A stretch of 5,483 nt of DNA from Rhizobiales bacterium UBA3584. Lineage in GTDB: Bacteria; Pseudomonadota; Alphaproteobacteria; Rhizobiales; Devosiaceae. Position numbers and translations under genes: made by a program. Where the stretch lies: NCBI GenBank assembly GCA_002375765.1, contig DFMV01000053.1:23101-28583 (forward strand), given 5' to 3'. Shown piece by piece: positions 1 through 5,483 of this stretch. The notes under the pieces are model-generated. The model did no database searches. It was not told the DNA's origin and saw only the letters and a program-made list of their open reading frames with translations. Numbering within the stretch: position 1 is the stretch's first letter; the number at the start of each line of letters is the position of its first letter.

Positions 1-303
1 GCCATCGCTCCGGTTGTCGAAGTGCGCTCGAGGCTCAAGAGGGGCGCCTATATCATCGAAGTCGAGGACAACGGCATCGGGATCGCCCAGGAAGAACAGC
101 CGCGAATCTTCGACAAGTTCTATCGCGGGCGGCTGGGCGAAACGGGGCCATATGCCGGTGCGGGCCTGGGGCTACCGATCAGCCGGGAAATCATCTCAAG
201 GATGGACGGTGTGCTCGAACTGGTTTCCACCCGCGAGGAGGGCGCCTGTTTCCGGATCACCCTGCCCCTGATAACCCAGAGCGAGGCCGGTGCCGCGCAA
301 TAG
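1..303 (+). CDS. Sensor histidine kinase, C-terminal ATP-binding domain (5'-truncated by window edge)
   Basis: This is the last 100 residues of a two-component sensor kinase; the frame is open to the left edge, so the start, sensor region and phospho-accepting His box lie outside. What is visible is the GHKL/HATPase_c ATP-binding fold. The G1 box DNGIGI is at visible residues 23-28, the F box IFDKFYRG at 36-43, and the G2 box GAGLGL at 53-58, followed by a typical closing strand (FRITLPL, 84-90). These motifs bind ATP-Mg, and the family uses ATP to phosphorylate its own His and then a response regulator. The usual receiver-domain fusion is absent: the protein ends about 10 residues after the ATPase fold. 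A GTG at position 22 is in frame but is inside the domain and is not a start. The signal sensed and the partner regulator cannot be told from this fragment. The gene converges on panC, so it is not part of the pan or pca operons. Confidence 0.9.
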   Translation, partial: AIAPVVEVRSRLKRGAYIIEVEDNGIGIAQEEQPRIFDKFYRGRLGETGPYAGAGLGLPISREIISRMDGVLELVSTREEGACFRITLPLITQSEAGAAQ

Positions 304-308
304 GCGGC

Positions 309-1163
309 TCAGTGTGCTGGCAAGACGGCAATGTTGTCGATCAGACGCACACCATCAAGCCAGCCGGCAGCGAGCAGCCGGGCGGGACGATCGAGTTTGG
401 AAATCGGCTCAAGTGTTTCGGCATCGCGCAGTTCGAGATATTCGACTTGGGAATAACCCGCCGTCAAAAGCGTCGTCTTAGCGGTGTCTGTGGCGGACGA
501 AACCGGCTGACCCGCTTCAATGGCTGCGCCTGCAGCCCTTAACGCCTCGGCCATGGCCGGTGCCTGTTTGCGGGCCGTTTCGCTCAACCTGACATTGCGC
601 GACGACATGGCCAAGCCGTCCGCCTCACGGACGGTGGGCACGCCGACGATTTCGACCGGAATATCGAGATCGCGCGCAAGGCGGCGAATGACGCTGAGTT
701 GCTGATAGTCCTTCTCGCCGAAAAATGCGGAATCAGCCTGTGTCTGAAGCAACAGCTTGGTGACCACCGTCGCAACGCCGTCAAAATGTCCGGGGCGGTG
801 CGCGCCGCAAAGACCTTCGCTCAACCGGGAAACCGAAACCTTGGTGGCAAAGCCCTCCGGGTACATTTCCGCGACATCGGGCGCGAACAGCATATCGACA
901 TGCTCGGCATCGAGCCGAGCGATGTCCGAGGCTTCATCACGCGGATATTTGGCGAGGTCCTCGGCATTGTTAAATTGGGTGGGATTGACAAAAAGCGTGA
1001 CGATAACGCGCTTCGCCCTGCCCTTGGCGGACCGGACGAGCGACAAATGCCCTTCATGCAAGGCACCCATTGTGGGCACCACCGCAATGTTGTCCCCGGT
1101 CCGGCGCCATTGCGCAATTTGCGCCCGAACCTCTGTGACGCTGCGAACGACCAGCATGCTCAT
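309..1163 (-). CDS. panC: Pantothenate synthetase (pantoate--beta-alanine ligase)
   Basis: PanC joins pantoate and beta-alanine with ATP (via pantoyl-adenylate) to make pantothenate, in the cytoplasm; this is the last step of vitamin B5 synthesis before the CoA pathway. The 284-residue product has the usual family length and all the hallmark motifs. These are [10 protein letters not shown] (30-39, containing the HxGH nucleotide-binding motif), FVNPTQF (58-64), RPGHFDGV (123-130), FGEKDYQQL (148-156) and [10 protein letters not shown] (181-190, the KMSKS-like loop region). The ATG start overlaps the panB stop in an ATGA (4 bp), so translation is probably coupled to panB. A second ATG two codons downstream is equally possible, and neither has a strong ribosome binding site. 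The stop lies 5 bp from the convergent kinase stop, with no obvious hairpin plus T-run between them. No key residue appears missing, so a working enzyme is expected. Confidence 0.97.
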   Translation of the reverse strand: MSMLVVRSVTEVRAQIAQWRRTGDNIAVVPTMGALHEGHLSLVRSAKGRAKRVIVTLFVNPTQFNNAEDLAKYPRDEASDIARLDAEHVDMLFAPDVAEMYPEGFATKVSVSRLSEGLCGAHRPGHFDGVATVVTKLLLQTQADSAFFGEKDYQQLSVIRRLARDLDIPVEIVGVPTVREADGLAMSSRNVRLSETARKQAPAMAEALRAAGAAIEAGQPVSSATDTAKTTLLTAGYSQVEYLELRDAETLEPISKLDRPARLLAAGWLDGVRLIDNIAVLPAH

Positions 1164-2002
1164 CCAGCATCCGGGACGCTGGCGGGCACGTCACCGAACA
1201 CATGTTCGGCGGCTGGAAAACGGCGTGCACGCACATCGTCGGCATAAGCCGCTACGGCCCTTTCGGCATCGTCGGCCAGTTGCGCGTAGCGCTTTACGAA
1301 TTTGGGCTTGAACTCGGCGAACATGCCCAGCATGTCATCAATGACCAGTATCTGCCCATCGCAAGCCGCCGATGCACCGATCCCGATGGTCGGAATATCG
1401 ATGTCCGACGTTATGCGCCGCGCCAGGATATCGGGCACTTTTTCGACAACCACAGCGAAGGCGCCAGCTTCGGAAACGGCTTGCGCATCGCGCAGAATGG
1501 CATGGGCATCGGCGCCCCTACCCTGAACCTTGTAGCCACCAATGGTGTGGACCGCCTGCGGCGTCAGACCAATATGAGCCATGACCGGAATCGAACGGCG
1601 CGTCAGAAACGCAATGGTTTCCGCCATATGGACGCCGCCCTCGAGCTTGACGGCGTCACACCCGGTTTCGCGCATCAGCGTTGCAGCATTGCGAAACGCC
1701 TGTTCGGGGCTTTCCTCATATGTCCCGAACGGCAGATCGACGACCATGAGAGCCGATTTCAGGCCGCGGCGAACCGCTTTGCCGTGCATCACCATCATGG
1801 CGAGATCGACCCCGAGGGTGTTGGGCAGGCCGTGCATAACCATGCCAACGCTGTCCCCGACCAGAACGAGATCGCAATGGTCATCGACAAGCTGAGCGAT
1901 TGGCGTGGTATAAGCAGTGAGACACACGATCGGCGCACCACCCTTCCGTGCCAGAATGGACGGCGGACTCTGGGGTGGCCGGGGTGCCTTGCCGTAAGTC
2001 AT
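1160..2002 (-). CDS. panB: 3-methyl-2-oxobutanoate hydroxymethyltransferase (ketopantoate hydroxymethyltransferase)
   Basis: PanB transfers a hydroxymethyl group from 5,10-methylene-tetrahydrofolate to 2-oxoisovalerate, giving ketopantoate, the first committed step of pantothenate synthesis. The 280-residue product has the TIM-barrel family motifs. They include VGDSVGM (48-54; Asp50 matches the Mg-binding Asp45 of E. coli PanB), VDLPF (88-92; Asp89 matches Asp84), VKLEGG (118-123; Lys119 and Glu121), GLTPQ (145-149), GGYKVQGRG (155-163) and VVEKVP (185-190; Glu187 matches the catalytic Glu181). The 39-residue spacing between the two Mg-binding Asp residues is the same as in E. coli. I chose the ATG at 2000-2002 because GGGAGAG lies 5 nt upstream. 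A longer reading from a TTG at 2030-2032 would add ten unconserved residues and lacks such a site. The C-terminal tail after the EHVF motif is about 12 residues longer than in E. coli. It is the first gene of a panBC pair; ketopantoate reductase is not nearby. Confidence 0.97.
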   Translation of the reverse strand: MTYGKAPRPPQSPPSILARKGGAPIVCLTAYTTPIAQLVDDHCDLVLVGDSVGMVMHGLPNTLGVDLAMMVMHGKAVRRGLKSALMVVDLPFGTYEESPEQAFRNAATLMRETGCDAVKLEGGVHMAETIAFLTRRSIPVMAHIGLTPQAVHTIGGYKVQGRGADAHAILRDAQAVSEAGAFAVVVEKVPDILARRITSDIDIPTIGIGASAACDGQILVIDDMLGMFAEFKPKFVKRYAQLADDAERAVAAYADDVRARRFPAAEHVFGDVPASVPDAG

Positions 2003-2167
2003 CGGAACTCTCCCACATGTGAGCCGGTTCAAATCCGGATCATCCGTGCCTGCTATATGGCGGTCTTCATAACCGATCTCAAGGAACGTTCAAACCCAGA
2101 CGTTGGACTGATCGGGCAAATTGCGCAGGCGAGCGGGCCCGAACGCGCCAGGCATAGACGCAGACAA
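2003..2167 (-). promoter_or_regulatory. Intergenic gap between pcaB and panB, probable panBC promoter region
   Basis: These 165 bp are the only substantial non-coding stretch in the window, and contain no convincing gene. As the rest of the minus-strand block is overlapping, a separate promoter for panBC is likely here (inference). The best sigma70-like match I can find is TTGAAC (2088-2093) and TATGAA (2066-2071) with 16 nt between them, each 4 of 6 to consensus, so it is weak. Two perfect 8-bp palindromes sit in the gap: GAACGTTC at 2084-2091, overlapping the candidate -35, and ATCCGGAT at 2033-2040, between the candidate -10 and the start codon. Whether any protein binds them is unknown. 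No hairpin followed by a T-run is seen after pcaB, so read-through from the pca operon into panBC is also possible. Confidence 0.35.
2008..2014 (-). promoter_or_regulatory. Ribosome binding site of panB (decides the start)
   Basis: The minus strand reads GGGAGAG, then 5 nt (TTCCG), then ATG. This purine-rich site at standard spacing supports the ATG at 2000-2002 over the upstream in-frame TTG, which would place the site inside the coding sequence. Confidence 0.7.
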
Positions 2168-3229
2168 TCAACCCTGCCCCATGCCATCCACGGAATCGAG
2201 CAGGCGGATGGCCAACAACAGGCTGCTGCCGGTGGCCAGGATCATTTGGGGCAGGACAAGCCATTCCAGCGTCCATGCAGCGCCCGAACGCTCCTGCTCA
2301 TGGACGAGCGATTGCGCCATGGTACCGCTGCTTCCCGCCACATAGCGAGCTAGCGTGACGAGCACTTCGGCGGCAACCGGATTTGATTTGTGCGGCATGG
2401 CCGACGACCCGCCACCCCCGGTCAAAACCACATCGCGCGGGGCATTTTGCGCCATCATCGCAATATCCTGCCCGATCTTGCCCAGGCTGCCGGAAACCAG
2501 GCCGAGCCAGCCGGAAAATTCGACGATCGCGTCGCGCTGGTTGTGCCAGGGCTTTTCGGTGAAGCCGAGGCCCAGTCTCTCTGCCAGAGCCCTTGTAACG
2601 CGCGGGCCATCTTCCCCGAGCTTTTCAAGAATGCCGACGGCGCCGCCATACTGGACGACAAGCAGACGCTCTTCGATCTCTTCGAGCCGCTGACGATGCC
2701 GGGCAAGCGGCGCAGTCCAATCGGCAATCCGATCAGCAACGGTAATCTCGAGCGCATCCTGCATACGCGTCCGGGCCATGAGCTTGCGGCCGCCGAACCG
2801 GTCGGACAGATGCGCGAGAGCCTTTTCAACGGCAGCAATGCGGGTGGCAAGAATTGCCGTTATCAACTTGAGACGAACAACCAGACTCGTATCGACCACG
2901 TCCTGACTGGTGGCCCCGAAATGCAGCGATCGGGCAGCCTGGTCACCCAGCGCGCTGCGCATCTGCTTGACCATTTCGGGAGCGACCACGCCGTCCCGTC
3001 CCAACCCCGATTTGAGCCCCTCGAAATCTGCTGTGTATTTGGTTTCCAGACCGGCGATCGCCTCCGCATCGGCCTGCGGAATGACCCCGCATTCGGCCTG
3101 TGCCGCCGCCAGAGCAATTTCGAACGCCACCATGGCCTCGATCTCTGCCCGAGCGGAGAGCAGCCCGGCCAGTTCGGGATCACCGAACAGGCCGGAAAGG
3201 AAAGGATGATCGAAGGGGGAAAGAGACAT
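2168..3229 (-). CDS. pcaB: 3-carboxy-cis,cis-muconate cycloisomerase
   Basis: PcaB cyclises 3-carboxy-cis,cis-muconate to 4-carboxymuconolactone, the step after ring opening in protocatechuate catabolism. The 353-residue product belongs to the fumarase/aspartase (class II fumarase, adenylosuccinate lyase) superfamily. HFGATSQDVVDT is at 103-114, a conserved active-site segment. The flexible-loop signature GGSSAMPHKSNP is at 273-284, and the third conserved block HEQERSGAAW at 310-319. The protein is about 100 residues shorter than the Pseudomonas enzyme (about 450) but matches the short form reported in rhizobia, and it ends soon after the LEWLVLPQM helix. It therefore looks complete rather than truncated. 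The ATG overlaps the pcaG stop by 1 bp (TGATG) and has only a weak ribosome binding site, which suggests coupled translation. It is the last gene of the pca block. A general lyase of the same superfamily is the alternative, but the pca neighbours make that unlikely. Confidence 0.95.
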   Translation of the reverse strand: MSLSPFDHPFLSGLFGDPELAGLLSARAEIEAMVAFEIALAAAQAECGVIPQADAEAIAGLETKYTADFEGLKSGLGRDGVVAPEMVKQMRSALGDQAARSLHFGATSQDVVDTSLVVRLKLITAILATRIAAVEKALAHLSDRFGGRKLMARTRMQDALEITVADRIADWTAPLARHRQRLEEIEERLLVVQYGGAVGILEKLGEDGPRVTRALAERLGLGFTEKPWHNQRDAIVEFSGWLGLVSGSLGKIGQDIAMMAQNAPRDVVLTGGGGSSAMPHKSNPVAAEVLVTLARYVAGSSGTMAQSLVHEQERSGAAWTLEWLVLPQMILATGSSLLLAIRLLDSVDGMGQG

Positions 3230-3839
3230 CAGATGTCCAGAAAGACCGTTTCGTTTTCACCCTGAAGGTAGATGTCGAAGGTTACGATATTGCCGTCGCG
3301 CTGACCGATCAGCGTCTTGTCGCGACCAATCATGCGGGCCTTTGCAAGAATCGGGTCTTTCTGGTTGGCCCCTTCCTCGTCGGAAAAATACATCCGCGTC
3401 TGGAGCCCGATATTGATACCCCGCGCCACGATCCAGAAGGTGATGTGCGGCGCCATGAGCCCGCCCCCGGCAAGGGGAACCGAGCCCGGCTTGACTGTTT
3501 CGAACGCGAATTCGCCGTTTTCTCCGGCAGCCTGACGCCCCCAGCCCGAAAAATTGGGATCAACGCCAGAGCGGTGTTCCATGGGGCTGTTGTAGATGCC
3601 GTTGGCATCGGCCTGCCAGATTTCGACGACACAGTCGCCAACCGGATTGCCACCGCCATCGATGACCCGGCCCGTGACCTTGATGCGTTCGCCCTTGACC
3701 CCGTCCGAGACGACCCGGCGGCCGAGATCTTCGGGGATCACGCCGTTGATATCGCTCCAATTGGGTGTCATTCCGATATGAACGTAAGGGCCGGCCGTTT
3801 GGGACGACGTTTCCTTGAGGTACTCGAGCGGCTTTGACA

Positions 3840-3840
<1 letters not shown>
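3229..3840 (-). CDS. pcaG: Protocatechuate 3,4-dioxygenase, alpha subunit
   Basis: PcaG is the non-iron-binding partner of PcaH in the intradiol ring-cleaving dioxygenase that converts protocatechuate and O2 to 3-carboxy-cis,cis-muconate. The product is 203 residues, the usual length. Family features are SQTAGPYVHIG (13-23), GRVIDGGGNPVGDCVVEIWQ (57-76), DPNFSGWGR (94-102) and APHITFWI (130-137). Compared with PcaH, the second iron-ligand Tyr is replaced (KPGSVPL, 117-123) and the HxH pair is reduced to HxT (His132, Thr134). This is the known loss of the metal site in the alpha subunit, not a defect. I start at the ATG at 3838-3840, since AAGGAGG lies 7 nt upstream; a TTG one codon earlier would be only 4 nt away. 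The ATG overlaps the pcaH stop by 1 bp (TGATG), fitting equal production of the two subunits. Confidence 0.96.
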
Positions 3841-4985
<1,145 letters not shown>

Positions 4986-4989
<4 letters not shown>

Positions 4990-5483
4990 TGCGCATGCTC
5001 CTTTTGTGCAATCCGTGCAACCAGCGCGCCAATGGCTGCCGCCACCGGTTGGGGTGTTTCGATGCAGGGCAGATGTCCTGCCCCGTCCATGATCTGAAAA
5101 TCGCTGTCGGGAATGGCATCGGCAAAGCCGCGCACGAGATCGGGCGGCGTCGCGCCGTCCTCCGAGCCCACAAGGACTGTGGTCGGGACCGAAATGGCGG
5201 CCGTGTCCGCGCGCCTGTCGAAACCGGCAATGGCGGCGCAGGTTGCCAGATACCCCTCGACAGGCTGCCGCTCGAACATGGAGCGGGAGACGGAAAAAAG
5301 CGGATCGCCCGAGGTTCGGAAGCGCTTGCTGAACCAGCGCTCCATGATGCCATCGGTGACCGACGCCAGCCCGTCGCGGGCGATGGTCTCGATGCGCTGG
5401 TTCCAGAAATCGGGCTCGCCGATTTTCGCGGCTGTGTCGCAAAGGACGAGCCTGGAAACCAGGTCGGGCCGCTCGAAATAGAG
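4986..5483 (-). CDS. pcaD: 3-oxoadipate enol-lactonase (N-terminus cut by window edge)
   Basis: PcaD hydrolyses 3-oxoadipate enol-lactone to 3-oxoadipate, the point where the protocatechuate and catechol branches have already merged. The frame stays open to the right edge, giving 165 visible residues of an alpha/beta-hydrolase; the family is usually about 260 residues, so roughly 95 are missing. The visible part opens with LYFERPDLVSRLVLCDTAAK (1-20), the stretch that normally follows the nucleophile elbow, so the catalytic Ser lies just outside. The cap region follows (WFSKRFR, about 50-56). The acid is probably Asp109 (VLVGSEDGATPP, 104-115) and the catalytic His is His137 (GAGHLP). An internal ATG at 5343-5345 is not the start because the family match continues upstream of it. 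The stop overlaps the pcaC start by 4 bp. In rhizobia pcaD is the first gene of the operon, so promoter and regulator probably lie just beyond the window. Confidence 0.93.
4998..5004 (-). promoter_or_regulatory. Ribosome binding site of pcaC, inside the end of pcaD
   Basis: The minus strand reads AAAGGAG 8 nt before the ATG at 4987-4989. It supports this start for pcaC and rejects the long upstream extension of the same frame. Confidence 0.7.

Noticed and set aside
2003..2032. Longer panB start at a TTG, adding ten residues
   Set aside because: The extra residues are not part of the family, and the GGGAGAG site is correctly spaced for the ATG at 2000-2002.
2128..2149. Imperfect GC-rich inverted repeat just after pcaB, possible terminator
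   Set aside because: Only four outer base pairs and two inner ones form, the centre is mismatched and no T-run follows on the minus strand, so it does not look like an intrinsic terminator.
1202..2353. A 383-codon open frame on the plus strand, covering panB, the gap and the end of pcaB
   Set aside because: It lies antisense to panB and pcaB, which have clear family motifs. The translation has no recognisable domain and is an effect of GC-rich codon bias on the opposite strand.
2390..3265. A 291-codon plus-strand open frame opposite pcaB
   Set aside because: Antisense to pcaB over its whole length, with no recognisable domain; a by-product of codon composition.
4990..5442. Possible N-terminal extension of pcaC making a 285-residue protein
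   Set aside because: The extension overlaps pcaD in another frame, is rich in Arg, His and Gly without family similarity, and the ribosome binding site at 4998-5004 marks the true pcaC start.

Overview
The window looks like chromosomal DNA of an alphaproteobacterium, most likely from the Hyphomicrobiales (rhizobia, Devosia and relatives). The clues are fairly GC-rich sequence, dense gene packing, a pca gene order (D-C-H-G-B) known from Agrobacterium and Rhizobium, and a short (~350-residue) PcaB. Genus cannot be fixed from the sequence alone. I see no mobile element, CRISPR array, tRNA or rRNA.

Layout from the left. Positions 1-303 (+) hold the last 100 residues of a sensor histidine kinase, cut by the window edge. 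Its stop lies 5 bp from the stop of a convergent minus-strand block. Everything from there to the right edge is on the minus strand. Reading in the direction of transcription (right to left) come pcaD (start beyond the window), pcaC, pcaH, pcaG and pcaB, then a 165-bp gap, then panB and panC.

The five pca genes overlap at every junction (4, 8, 1 and 1 bp), which points to one translationally coupled operon. Together they cover the protocatechuate branch of the beta-ketoadipate pathway. PcaHG opens the protocatechuate ring to 3-carboxy-cis,cis-muconate. PcaB cyclises this to 4-carboxymuconolactone. PcaC decarboxylates that to the enol-lactone, and PcaD hydrolyses it to 3-oxoadipate. The CoA transferase and thiolase steps, and the regulator (PcaQ, a LysR-type activator in rhizobia), are not in the window.

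The panB-panC pair (4-bp overlap) encodes ketopantoate hydroxymethyltransferase and pantothenate synthetase, two steps of vitamin B5 and CoA precursor synthesis. The 165-bp gap before panB is the only real intergenic space and probably carries the panBC promoter. The window is an ordinary, well-conserved metabolic region. I found no convincing undescribed system, and the findings are correspondingly modest.
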